From Mucilaginibacter sp. (GTDB lineage: Bacteria; Bacteroidota; Bacteroidia; Sphingobacteriales; Sphingobacteriaceae): DNA of 64,000 bases. The notes below the pieces were generated by a model, which was not told the DNA's origin, made no database searches, and saw only the letters and a program-made list of their open reading frames with translations. The stretch is taken from contig NZ_JANYGQ010000011.1 of the NCBI RefSeq assembly GCF_025359345.1, forward strand, positions 26,006-90,005, read 5' to 3'. The translations under genes were made by a program, and so were the position numbers. This document shows positions 33,135 to 41,690 of this stretch, piece by piece. Position 1 is the first letter of the stretch, and every line of letters starts with the position of its first letter.

Positions 33135-33815
33135 TCAAAAAATCAGCTTGTAGCCCACTCCCCGCATATTGATAATTTCAACCGCCTGATCGTGTTGCAG
33201 GTGTTTGCGTAGCTTGGTTATAAAAACATCCATGGTGCGGGTATTAAAAAAGTTGTCATCGCCCCAAAGCTTCAACAAAACAGCTTTACGATCCAGCACC
33301 TCGTTTTTATGTTGAATAAGCAGGGCCAACAGTTCGTTTTCGCGGTGGGATAATTTGGCGGATAATTGTCCGTTAAACCAAAGTTCCTGTTTGGCAGTGT
33401 AAAAAGTGTACTGCCCAATGGCTAAAGTCGCCGGGGCCGGGCTTGATGTTGAGCGGCGCAATAGCTCGTTCAAACGCAGTATTAGCTCCTCTAAACTAAA
33501 GGGCTTTTTAAGGTAGTCGTTACCGCCGCTTTGGTAACCTTTTATTACATCGTCTGTTTGTGATTTTGCTGTTAAGAACAAAACGGGGGTCTGCTTATCT
33601 GTTTTACGCAGCTGTTCAACAAAGCTAAAGCCATCCATAAAAGGCATCATCACATCCACTATGCAAACGTTGTAATCGTTTTTGCGGATGGCGTCGATGC
33701 CCAAAACGCCGTTAGCCAGGTGGGTAACATTAAAGCCACGCGTTCGCAGCGTTTCGCTTACAATTTTTGCAAGCTGCAATTCATCCTCCAACAACAGTAC
33801 CCGCGCTTGCTTCAT
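33135..33815 (-). CDS. OmpR/PhoB-family response regulator
   Basis: 226 residues. The receiver domain has the acidic pair LLLEDE at the N-terminus, the phosphoacceptor Asp in CIVDVMMPFMDG (about residue 54) and the conserved Lys in YLKKPF. The C-terminal winged helix (about 130-226) ends NTRTMDVFITKLRKHL and GVGYKLIF, as in OmpR/PhoB proteins. Its gene overlaps the kinase gene by 35 bp, so the two are translationally coupled. The TTAAC array upstream of the kinase is the obvious candidate operator. Confidence 0.93.
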   Translation of the reverse strand: MKQARVLLLEDELQLAKIVSETLRTRGFNVTHLANGVLGIDAIRKNDYNVCIVDVMMPFMDGFSFVEQLRKTDKQTPVLFLTAKSQTDDVIKGYQSGGNDYLKKPFSLEELILRLNELLRRSTSSPAPATLAIGQYTFYTAKQELWFNGQLSAKLSHRENELLALLIQHKNEVLDRKAVLLKLWGDDNFFNTRTMDVFITKLRKHLQHDQAVEIINMRGVGYKLIF

Positions 33816-35289
33816 GATAAATTAATGGTATGCTGATAATAAATTCCGTTCCGATGCCGGCATTGCTAATTAAGGAAAGCGTGCCCTTATGCCGATCAAT
33901 AATGCTTTTGGCATAGCTTAGGCCCAGGCCATAACTTTTAACATTGTGTATGTCGCCCGAGGGAACGCGGAAAAAGCGGTCGAATATTTTATCCTGGTAT
34001 TGCTGCGGGATGCCCGGTCCATTATCCGTGACAGAAATAATGATATTGCCATTTTCCGCTGTTTGATTGATATTGATTGCCGACCCGGCCCCGCTGTATT
34101 TTATGGCGTTATCAATCAGGTTGGCTATGGCATTTTTAAGCAGGGATTCATCCGCCATGGTCGTTAACTCTTTATCCGAAATTTCACAATTTATGCTGAC
34201 TCCGGCAGCGTCTGACTGTGGTTTATAATCGGTTATTATCTTGCCTATTAATTGCCCGGTGTTTACCGCAACCAAATTAAGGCTGACGTTTTCCTGTTCG
34301 GATATTACATTCTTTAAAATCTGGTCAACAAGGTTAGCCAAGTTGCCTGCCTGTTGGCGTATAATGCCCACGTACTCGTCAGTCGAAACCTTGCTTAAAT
34401 TAAAACCCTGTATCGCCTCGGCTGCTATATTAATAGTGGCTATGGGTGTTTTAAGCTCATGCGTCATGTTGTTTACAAAATCGTTTTTAAGCTCTGCCAG
34501 TTTTTGCTGCGATAGCAGGGTTTTAACGGTGTAGGCATAGCAAAAAATGGTGATGCCAATTAACAGGAAAGAAGAAACAAGCAGCCATTTCATCTGGCGT
34601 AAAAAAAACAAATCGGGGCTTTCAAAGCCGGCAAAAACGGGATCTTTTTGATGAGGCCTTTGCAGCCCGGCATTTATTGTACGGGTTAGAAATGAATTCT
34701 TGTTAGTTAATTTGACAGGGGCGATAACAAAAGGGGCATCAATCCCTCTTAACAGAAGCTCTTCTTTATAAAATCTATCCAGCGTGGCCCTATTGAGCCG
34801 GCTTTTATCAACTACTTTTTGAAGGCTATCGCCAAGCCTTTGCGTGTAAAAATACACTACCCCATCTTTTAAATCATGACGGAGCGTAGTATCGCCCATG
34901 TGATTGATAAACAGGGTTTTTGCTTCCGGGGTTATCTGGTGTAATTTCTCTTTAAAATCAGTTATCCCAAAATTTACTTCTTTATCTCCACCGGGGTATG
35001 GATGCGAGTCCTTCATGCGAAAAACAGTTGCGCTGTCCCTGTTTTGAACGTTACAGGTAATGGTAATGAATGCGGTATCCGCCAGCCAACCTTTAAATCG
35101 GGTTACTATCTTTTGCTCCCGTGCATCCATTTCCCGGTCAATAGCAACATTCAAAGCCTCGTTAATGTCATGCTTAAAAGCTATAACCGTACGGTTATAG
35201 TTCTGATAATTCCAGTACAGCTGCAACCCGGTAATGCCGGTAACACATACCGACATCAGTATCAAAATCAACTTGATGCGCTTTTTCAC
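33781..35289 (-). CDS. Membrane sensor histidine kinase
   Basis: 502 residues from the GTG at 35287-35289 (VKKRIKLILILMSVCV); the open frame extends 48 bp further to another GTG, but that would place coding sequence over the TTAAC array. One membrane helix is at the N-terminus and a second near residue 230 (WLLVSSFLLIGITIFCYAYTV), with a sensor domain of about 200 residues between. H-box: NNMTHELKTPIATINIAAEA. ATP-binding blocks: NLIDNAIKYSG, VTDNGPGIP, YGLGLSYAKSIID. It phosphorylates the regulator encoded directly downstream. Confidence 0.9.
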   Translation of the reverse strand: MKKRIKLILILMSVCVTGITGLQLYWNYQNYNRTVIAFKHDINEALNVAIDREMDAREQKIVTRFKGWLADTAFITITCNVQNRDSATVFRMKDSHPYPGGDKEVNFGITDFKEKLHQITPEAKTLFINHMGDTTLRHDLKDGVVYFYTQRLGDSLQKVVDKSRLNRATLDRFYKEELLLRGIDAPFVIAPVKLTNKNSFLTRTINAGLQRPHQKDPVFAGFESPDLFFLRQMKWLLVSSFLLIGITIFCYAYTVKTLLSQQKLAELKNDFVNNMTHELKTPIATINIAAEAIQGFNLSKVSTDEYVGIIRQQAGNLANLVDQILKNVISEQENVSLNLVAVNTGQLIGKIITDYKPQSDAAGVSINCEISDKELTTMADESLLKNAIANLIDNAIKYSGAGSAININQTAENGNIIISVTDNGPGIPQQYQDKIFDRFFRVPSGDIHNVKSYGLGLSYAKSIIDRHKGTLSLISNAGIGTEFIISIPLIYHEASAGTVVGG

Positions 35290-35318
35290 TGGTATAAAAG
35301 TACCACCTGTTTGTTTTA

Positions 35319-35365
35319 TTAACAAAAACGTTAACACTAATTAACTGTGCTTAACTCGCGTTAAC
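35319..35365. promoter_or_regulatory. TTAAC repeat array, candidate response-regulator operator
   Basis: TTAAC occurs at 35319, 35331, 35341, 35351 and 35361: one spacing of 12 bp and then three of exactly 10 bp, one turn of DNA. OmpR-family dimers bind direct repeats spaced about 10-11 bp on one helical face. The array lies between the kinase start and the divergent TlpA-DUF3738 gene, so it could control both. Binding by the adjacent regulator is inferred. Confidence 0.6.
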
Positions 35366-35408
35366 TTTTCTACCAGCTTATTATACCGTTTTTTGAAAGA
35401 AAAACAAC

Positions 35409-36602
35409 ATGAAGAAGCTTACCCTGCTGCTAACCATAGTAACCAACCTCGCCCTTGCCCAGGTAAAAAATGGCGAAGCCGTTCCCGATATTAATTTCAA
35501 AACCATTTTAAACGCGCCCGTTAAAACGGCTAACTTAAGTAACCTTAAAGGAAAGATCGTCTTAATTGATTTTTGGGCAACCTGGTGCGGCTCGTGCATT
35601 GTGGCAATGCCGCATTTGCAGCAATTACAGAAAAAATATCCCGGCAAATTGCAAATCATTACAGTAACCGACGAAACGGTTAAGCGTACAGGGCAGTTTT
35701 TAACCAGCCGGCCATCAAACCTTTGGTTTGCTGTGGATACTGCCCGCGCAATAGCACAAGTCTTCCCGCACCAGTTAATTCCCCACGACGTGCTCATTTC
35801 GGCAGATGGCAAGCTCATTGCCAACACCAGTCCTGAATCAGTAACAGACAAAGTGATTGATAGCTTGCTGAACAACCAGGAGATACACCTCGCTGAAAAG
35901 GAAGACAATACGATGGACTATGAGGAAATTATAAAGAAATACTTTTTTGCCGCCGATACTGTAAAAACCCGTTTCAGCATGATGCCGGAAATAAAAGGTG
36001 CGCCGGGACTAAGCACAACCTGGATGCAGGATAGCACTTTTAAGGGGCGCAGGCTTACCTGTTTAAATTTAGGATTAACTACCCTTTACAGGCTGGCGAA
36101 TGGCGATTTTCCATTTTCAAGAATGGTAGACAAAACCGAAAAGGTGAAAAATGAGCCGGTATATTGCCTTGATATAATTGCAGCCAGCAAAGCCGACCTT
36201 TTGCCAATGCTGAGAAACGAACTTGCCAAACGCTTTGATTTGCAGGCGCGCGTTGAACAGCAAAACAAAGAGGCGTACGTGCTGAAAATAAAGGACCCGG
36301 AGAAATTCAAAAGTATCCCGTTAAATACCTCGGGTAACCGAACTTACTATAGCCGGCATGGTGAAATTGACCAGCAGGACATGACCATGGCCGATTTTGC
36401 CGAATACCTGGAAAGCTATGGCATTGCGAAGTTGATACCTGTTATTGATGAAACTAAAAGCACCGGCAAGTTTGATATCAAATTTTCCTTTCAGCCAGAA
36501 AACCCGGCAAGCCTTACACAAATATTAACCGATATGGGGCTTAGCCTTGAAAAACAGCAGCGTAAGGTTGATATGCTGGTGGTGTATAAGGCAGGTGTTT
36601 GA
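35409..36602 (+). CDS. TlpA-like thioredoxin with C-terminal DUF3738 domain
   Basis: 397 residues with a signal peptide (to about residue 18). Residues 20-160 are a TlpA/ResA-like thioredoxin with FWATWCGSCIVAMPHL, so the redox-active CxxC is at about 59-62. After a linker, residues about 190-397 match DUF3738, ending MADFAEYLESYG, VIDETKSTGKFDIKF and VDMLVVYK. A two-domain periplasmic protein, perhaps for disulphide reduction coupled to a binding module. Divergent from the two-component pair with a TTAAC array between, which suggests it is a target. Confidence 0.88.
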   Translation: MKKLTLLLTIVTNLALAQVKNGEAVPDINFKTILNAPVKTANLSNLKGKIVLIDFWATWCGSCIVAMPHLQQLQKKYPGKLQIITVTDETVKRTGQFLTSRPSNLWFAVDTARAIAQVFPHQLIPHDVLISADGKLIANTSPESVTDKVIDSLLNNQEIHLAEKEDNTMDYEEIIKKYFFAADTVKTRFSMMPEIKGAPGLSTTWMQDSTFKGRRLTCLNLGLTTLYRLANGDFPFSRMVDKTEKVKNEPVYCLDIIAASKADLLPMLRNELAKRFDLQARVEQQNKEAYVLKIKDPEKFKSIPLNTSGNRTYYSRHGEIDQQDMTMADFAEYLESYGIAKLIPVIDETKSTGKFDIKFSFQPENPASLTQILTDMGLSLEKQQRKVDMLVVYKAGV

Positions 36603-36619
36603 TTAGTGCCCATTCGTTT

Positions 36620-36744
36620 TTAACCACTGAGATACTGAGTAGCCACAGAGAGCACAAAGCCTTTTAATTTAAATAACGCAGATCAGCTAATCGCTTTTTT
36701 CTTCTCTGTGTACTCTGTGCCTTCTCTGTGACCTCTGTGGTTAA
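36620..36744. repeat. Inverted repeat, CTCTGTG vocabulary
   Basis: TTAACCAC (36620-36627) pairs with GTGGTTAA (36737-36744); between them the left arm has CACAGAGAGCACAAAG and the right arm repeated CTCTGTG words. It fills the gap between the TlpA-DUF3738 gene and ispH, and the ispH promoter starts about 50 bp further on. Confidence 0.7.
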
Positions 36745-36792
36745 ATTTTTACGCGCTGGTATTGTTATGATACACGAACAAACATTTTTCGT

Positions 36793-36800
36793 TAATTTTG
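36793..36800 (+). promoter_or_regulatory. ispH -7 promoter element
   Basis: TAATTTTG is an exact TAnnTTTG match ending 7 bp before the ispH ATG, which implies a leaderless or almost leaderless transcript. No well-placed -33 TTTG is seen. Confidence 0.4.
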
Positions 36801-36807
36801 CAGCAGC

Positions 36808-37659
36808 ATGGGAGATTACCGCTTACAAGTTACTATTGACCAGGATTCGGGCTTTTGCTTTGGCGTGGTATACGCCATTGATATGGCCGAAGAAATACTT
36901 GCCGAAGATGGTTACTTATATTGCCTTGGCGATATTGTGCATAATGACGAAGAAGTAGAACGCCTGAAAGCCAAAGGCCTGCGTATAATTGAGCACGCCG
37001 ACCTGGTTAACCTGAAAAATGAAAAGGTGCTGATACGCGCCCATGGCGAAGCGCCCGACACCTACCGTACAGCATTAGAGAATAACATTACGCTGATTGA
37101 TGCTTCATGCCCGGTAGTGTTAAAGCTGCAAAACCGCATCAAAACCTCGTTCGACGCAAACGAGAAGATATTGATTTTTGGTAAACACGGCCATGCTGAA
37201 GTAGTGGGCCTGCAAGGGCAAACTAATAACGAGGCGCTGGTTTTCCAGGATATTGCCGAGTTGGACAATGTGGAGCTGCCGGAAAATATCACCCTTTATA
37301 GCCAGACCACCAAAAGCATGGAGAAGTTTTACAACATTAAAGACCAGCTTTTACAACGCGGCTATAACCTTAAAGCCAACGATACCATTTGCCGCCAGGT
37401 GTCAAACCGTGATAAGGACCTGCCAAAATTTGCCACAAAATTCAACAAGATTGTATTTGTATCGGGTCAAAAATCGTCGAATGGTAAGGTTTTGTTCGAG
37501 GTTTGCCGCAAGCATAATGCGGATACTTATTTTGTTTCGTCGGTGGGCGAACTTCAAAGCACCATGTTTTCGCCGGGCGATACTATTGGTATTGCCGGTG
37601 CCACCTCAACGCCCATGTGGCTGATGCAGGATGTAAAGGCAGCCCTCGAAGCGTTTTAA
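36808..37659 (+). CDS. ispH: 4-hydroxy-3-methylbut-2-enyl diphosphate reductase
   Basis: 283 residues. The three Cys ligands of the [4Fe-4S] cluster lie in DSGFCFGVVYAI (residue about 16), DASCPVVLKLQ (about 100) and DTICRQVSNRDKD (about 195). Other markers are GDIVHNDEEV and SQTTKSMEKF. IspH catalyses the last step of the MEP isoprenoid pathway, making IPP and DMAPP. Not part of an operon here; hemH follows with a 142-bp gap. Confidence 0.95.
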   Translation: MGDYRLQVTIDQDSGFCFGVVYAIDMAEEILAEDGYLYCLGDIVHNDEEVERLKAKGLRIIEHADLVNLKNEKVLIRAHGEAPDTYRTALENNITLIDASCPVVLKLQNRIKTSFDANEKILIFGKHGHAEVVGLQGQTNNEALVFQDIAELDNVELPENITLYSQTTKSMEKFYNIKDQLLQRGYNLKANDTICRQVSNRDKDLPKFATKFNKIVFVSGQKSSNGKVLFEVCRKHNADTYFVSSVGELQSTMFSPGDTIGIAGATSTPMWLMQDVKAALEAF

Positions 37660-37801
37660 CGTAGTCCAGAAAAGTCGGGTAAGTCCGAAAGACGAAAAAT
37701 CAATCTTATAGGTTAATCCACAATTCATTACCCCGTCATTTCTTAAATACGCGTCCGCTTACAGACTAAAAAATCGCTAAATTCGCTACGCAAAATAGAA
37801 T

Positions 37802-38824
37802 ATGATTAAAAAGGGAATTTTATTGGTTAATTTGGGTACGCCTGATAGCCCTGAAACAAAGGATGTTCGCAAGTATTTGAATGAGTTTTTGATGGATCCG
37901 CGGGTTATCGATATCAACCCGATATCAAGGGCGTTGCTGGTGAAGGGAATAATTGCCCCGTTCAGGTCGCCAAAATCTGCAAAGCTTTACAAACATATCT
38001 GGGACGATAAAACAGGCTCTCCACTGTTGCACTACAGCAAACTGCAGCACCAAGCATTACAGCAGCGTTTGGGCGACGAATACCAGGTTGAACTGGCGAT
38101 GCGCTACCAAACCCCTTCTATCGAATCGGCATTAAACCGGCTAAAAACGGCGTTGGTTGAAAGTATACAGGTTATTGCCTTGTTCCCGCAATATGCATCA
38201 GCAAGCACCGGTTCGGTTTACGATAAGGTGATGGATATTGTACGCAAATGGCAAACCATCCCTACAATTTCATTCGTCAACTCGTTTCATAATAACCCGC
38301 TGATGATTGAAACCTTTGCCAATAACGGTAAAAAGCACAAGCCTGAAACCTATGACCATATCCTGTTCAGCTTTCACGGCCTGCCTCAAAGACAATTGAT
38401 AAAATGCGATCATACGGGTAATCACTGCTTAAAATCTGCCGATTGCTGCCAAACACTTAGCAATGTAAATAAGTACTGCTATTCGGCGCAATCATACGAT
38501 ACCGCCCGTTTAATTGCCGAAAAATTAAATCTTCCGAAAGAAAAATATACCGTTTGCTTTCAATCACGCCTGGGCAGCGATCCATGGGTACAGCCATACA
38601 CAAGCCAGGTAGTGGCTCAATTGGCCAAAGAAGGTAAAAAGCGCCTGCTGGTATTTTGCCCCGCTTTTGTTGCCGATTGTTTGGAGACTGTTTACGAAGT
38701 AACCGAAGAATACGGTGCCGAATTTAAGGCCCTTGGCGGCGAACACGTACAATTGGTGGAAAGTTTGAACGATTCGCCAACCTGGATTGACGCGCTGGAG
38801 GAAATGGTGCGGGGGAAGAAGTAG
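37802..38824 (+). CDS. hemH: Ferrochelatase with an internal Cys cluster
   Basis: 340 residues. It opens KKGILLVNLGTPDSPETKDV and has the conserved FSFHGLPQRQL with the catalytic His, and QSRLGSDPWVQPY near the C-terminal third. Ferrochelatase inserts Fe(II) into a porphyrin at the end of heme synthesis. Between about residues 202 and 228 there is an extra Cys-rich insertion with the pattern C-x6-C-x5-C-C-x9-C, absent from the E. coli and Bacillus enzymes. Some bacterial ferrochelatases carry such clusters and may bind [2Fe-2S], but this is not shown here. Confidence 0.93.
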   Translation: MIKKGILLVNLGTPDSPETKDVRKYLNEFLMDPRVIDINPISRALLVKGIIAPFRSPKSAKLYKHIWDDKTGSPLLHYSKLQHQALQQRLGDEYQVELAMRYQTPSIESALNRLKTALVESIQVIALFPQYASASTGSVYDKVMDIVRKWQTIPTISFVNSFHNNPLMIETFANNGKKHKPETYDHILFSFHGLPQRQLIKCDHTGNHCLKSADCCQTLSNVNKYCYSAQSYDTARLIAEKLNLPKEKYTVCFQSRLGSDPWVQPYTSQVVAQLAKEGKKRLLVFCPAFVADCLETVYEVTEEYGAEFKALGGEHVQLVESLNDSPTWIDALEEMVRGKK

Positions 38825-38853
38825 GCTGGGGTTCGTAGTAACAGCTTTCTTTT

Positions 38854-39002
38854 CGTCAATTGCGAGGAACGAAGCAACCTCTGCTAAGGACATTCAAGGT
38901 ACGTTATGTTTGTGTAGAACTAAATGCGGCCAATAGATTGCCACAGCGCTTTTGCTTCGTTGATTGGCACGCGTAGAGGTTGCTTCGTTCCTCGCAATGA
39001 CG
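38854..39002. repeat. 149-bp inverted repeat, GCGAGGAACGAAGCAACCTC vocabulary
   Basis: 23 bases at 38860-38882, starting TTGCGAGGAACGAAGC, are an exact reverse complement of 38975-38997. The 92-bp spacer has no gene. The element lies between convergent hemH and moxR genes. It is a longer member of the family at 27354-27477. Confidence 0.9.
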
Positions 39003-39051
39003 CGTGGTGAGGCCAGTCCTGTCTATAATCGGTTTGAAAATCGGCTATCCC

Positions 39052-40014
39052 CTAAAACAACTGTTGAATAATATCATCTGCCGATAAGCCTTCAGCTTCT
39101 GCATGGTAACTGCGTACAATGCGGTGGCGCAGTATGGGTTTTGCAATTGCCTGCACATCTTCAATATCCGGCGAGTATTTACCATTGATGACGGCATGGC
39201 ATTTAGCCCCCAGAATTAGAAACTGCGATGCCCGGGGTCCGGCGCCCCAGTTTAACAGGCGTTTTACCTGGGGCGCGGCCAATTCGCCGTTGGGGCGGGT
39301 TTTAGCAACAAGCCTTACGGCATATTCAAGCACGTTATCGGCAACAGGTATGTTGCGCACCAATTGCTGGAAATATATGATCTGCTCGGCATTAAGCAGC
39401 TTGTTAACTTTATTTGTATTGGTGCTGGTGGTGTTTTTAACTACCTGCAACTCCTCTTTAAATGTTGGATAGTCGAGTGCGACGTTAAACATAAACCGGT
39501 CCAGCTGTGCTTCGGGCAATGGGTAGGTGCCTTCCTGCTCAATAGGGTTTTGCGTGGCTAAAACGAAAAACGGCTGCGACAATTTGTGTGTGATGCCCGC
39601 AGCAGTGACCGCCTTTTCCTGCATGGCCTCTAAAAGAGCGGCCTGGGTTTTTGGCGGGGTACGGTTAATCTCGTCGGCCAGGATAATATTTGCAAAAACC
39701 GGGCCCGGTATAAATTTAAAATTCCTATCCTCGCCCAATATTTCAGAACCAATAATGTCCGAAGGCATCAGGTCGGGCGTAAACTGTATGCGTTTAAAAT
39801 CAAGGTCCAACACCTGCGATACGGTTTGTACCAGCAAAGTTTTTGCAAGCCCGGGTACGCCAACAAGGAGGCAGTGGCCATTGCTAAAAATCGAAATCAG
39901 CACAAATTTAAGCACTTCTTCCTGGCCTATTATTACCTTGCCAATTTCGGCGGTTATTTGCTGGTAAGCCTGCTTTAAAGCGTCAGCGGCTTCCACTTCC
40001 GAGCGGTGTTGCAT
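39052..40014 (-). CDS. MoxR-family AAA ATPase
   Basis: 320 residues. Walker A-like GVPGLAKT (about 47-54), Walker B ILADEINR with sensor 1 LATQNPIEQEGTYPLPEAQ and the arginine-containing LDRFMF. This is the MoxR subfamily, whose members act as chaperone-like ATPases with VWA-domain proteins; those partners are often encoded next to it but are not in this window. Its gene starts 7 bp after the peptidyl-prolyl isomerase stop, so the two form an operon. Confidence 0.92.
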   Translation of the reverse strand: MQHRSEVEAADALKQAYQQITAEIGKVIIGQEEVLKFVLISIFSNGHCLLVGVPGLAKTLLVQTVSQVLDLDFKRIQFTPDLMPSDIIGSEILGEDRNFKFIPGPVFANIILADEINRTPPKTQAALLEAMQEKAVTAAGITHKLSQPFFVLATQNPIEQEGTYPLPEAQLDRFMFNVALDYPTFKEELQVVKNTTSTNTNKVNKLLNAEQIIYFQQLVRNIPVADNVLEYAVRLVAKTRPNGELAAPQVKRLLNWGAGPRASQFLILGAKCHAVINGKYSPDIEDVQAIAKPILRHRIVRSYHAEAEGLSADDIIQQLF

Positions 40015-40021
40015 ATTTAAC

Positions 40022-41452
40022 TTATTGTTTTACTTCGGCCGGTTTTGTATCGGCAGGTTTAGGCTCTTCGGTTTTAGCTTCTGATATCGTAGTTGCAGGT
40101 GTACTCCAGCCATTCATTGTCGGGCATCCCTGGTACTCCGGGTCAATACGCATAAATGTTTCTTTACGCCGTTTTTCGAACCATTGGCTTACGGTAACAT
40201 TTACCTTATTATTGCTGGCATATTCCTTCAGTTTCGGGTAATCCTGTGTAAGGTTAGCCTTGTGCGCATTAGTGGTTGATTTAAGGTACAAAATCTTATA
40301 GCCTTTTTTACCATCGGCACCTGTATATAAAAATGGTTTTGATATACTTCCAACCTTCATTGTATCCGTAATAAGCGCAACCTGGGGGTCGAGTTTATCG
40401 GTTGGAATATAGGTTGAACGGGCTTCAACATTTTCAGCATTCAACAACATCCCGCCATTAAACTTAGTTTCTTTATCATCAGAATAGGCCGCAGCCGCGT
40501 ATGAAAAATAATCCAGGTTTTTTTGGCTCTTCATCATCAGGGCGTAAATACTGTCGGCCCTGGCTTTTGAGCGGTCTAAGCTTTCCTGTGTTATCACTGG
40601 TTGTATGATGATGTGCCGCACGTGCACCTGTTCACCCCGCCGTTCAATCACCTGTAAAAAGTGAAAACCAAAGTCGGTTTCAAATACCGGTGAAATCTCT
40701 CCCGCTTTCAATTTAAATGCCATTGCAGTAAATTCTTTAACATACCCGGTACGGTCGTTAAAACCCAGGTCGCCACCTGCTGCTGCCGCCCCGTCCTGCG
40801 AATAGAGGCGGGCCAGCTTTCCAAAATCTTCCCCTGCTAAAACTCTTTTGCGCAACTCTTCAGCTTTGTTTTTGTACGCTTCCTTTTCTGCAGCGTTAAG
40901 CTTAGGCTGAAATACTATCTGGCCAACTTCCACCTCTTTGTTAAAGGTAGGTAAGCTATCCTTTGGGATGCCGTCAAAAAACTTTTTAACGTCCTGGGGG
41001 GTGGTATTTACGTTGGCAGTTATTTTTTGCTGCATTCTTTGGGCGATAAGGCCCTCTTTAATATCCGGGCGAATCTCGTCCTTATATTGGATAACCGACC
41101 GGCCCAAAAACTGCTCCAGCCTGTCCTGTCCACCGGCACGCTGTATCATTTCGCGCATGCGGCGATCAACACTATTATCAACTTCGTCTTCTTTAACGTC
41201 AACGCTGTCGATGATTGCCTGTTGGGCGAGTAATTTTTGTGAAACCAATTGCTGCAATATATTACATTTAAAACTTGCGTTAGGTGGCATACCCTGCGCA
41301 ACATAAGTGGCATATTTTAGTTCAATGTCAGACTGAAGAATAATACCACTGCCTACAACGGCTGCAATTTTATCAAGCGTATGCTTTGGTTGGGCCTTAA
41401 CGGCCGATATTAATAAAATAAAACTTAAAAGGGCTATCCCAAACTTTCTCAT
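40022..41452 (-). CDS. SurA-like periplasmic peptidyl-prolyl isomerase
   Basis: 476 residues with a signal peptide (to about residue 20). A SurA-type N-terminal chaperone part (IAAVVGSGIILQSDIELKYA) is followed by one clear parvulin domain (about 175-275, VEVGQIVFQPK, LARLYSQDG, GGDLGFNDRTGYVKEF, DFGFHFLQVIERRG) and a second, more diverged one (about 278-405, VHVRHIIIQP). The C-terminus is Lys/Glu/Pro-rich. It should assist outer-membrane protein folding in the periplasm. First gene of the operon with moxR. Confidence 0.9.
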   Translation of the reverse strand: MRKFGIALLSFILLISAVKAQPKHTLDKIAAVVGSGIILQSDIELKYATYVAQGMPPNASFKCNILQQLVSQKLLAQQAIIDSVDVKEDEVDNSVDRRMREMIQRAGGQDRLEQFLGRSVIQYKDEIRPDIKEGLIAQRMQQKITANVNTTPQDVKKFFDGIPKDSLPTFNKEVEVGQIVFQPKLNAAEKEAYKNKAEELRKRVLAGEDFGKLARLYSQDGAAAAGGDLGFNDRTGYVKEFTAMAFKLKAGEISPVFETDFGFHFLQVIERRGEQVHVRHIIIQPVITQESLDRSKARADSIYALMMKSQKNLDYFSYAAAAYSDDKETKFNGGMLLNAENVEARSTYIPTDKLDPQVALITDTMKVGSISKPFLYTGADGKKGYKILYLKSTTNAHKANLTQDYPKLKEYASNNKVNVTVSQWFEKRRKETFMRIDPEYQGCPTMNGWSTPATTISEAKTEEPKPADTKPAEVKQ

Positions 41453-41690
41453 GTACCTTATGCTAGTAAAAAAACCGTCGCGCCAAAGGCGGACTAAAAA
41501 CCTTCGAATTTCGGTAAAATTTATGAATTTTGAACTTTATAATTAACGCAATACCAGCAAACTAATTATAATTGTGCGAATATGCCCATAATGTATCAAA
41601 CTGTTTAGCCGCATTTGGTTAAAAATTGTTAAAAATTACCTTAGGGCTTGCGGTAAAATACTGTATTTGATTTTTTTACAGGGGCCATCG
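41453..41690. other. Intergenic region, nothing recognised
   Basis: About 240 bp of A/T-rich sequence between the start of the isomerase gene and the end of the pseudouridine synthase gene. It must hold the isomerase promoter. No repeat arms or terminator-like stem were found. Confidence 0.5.
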
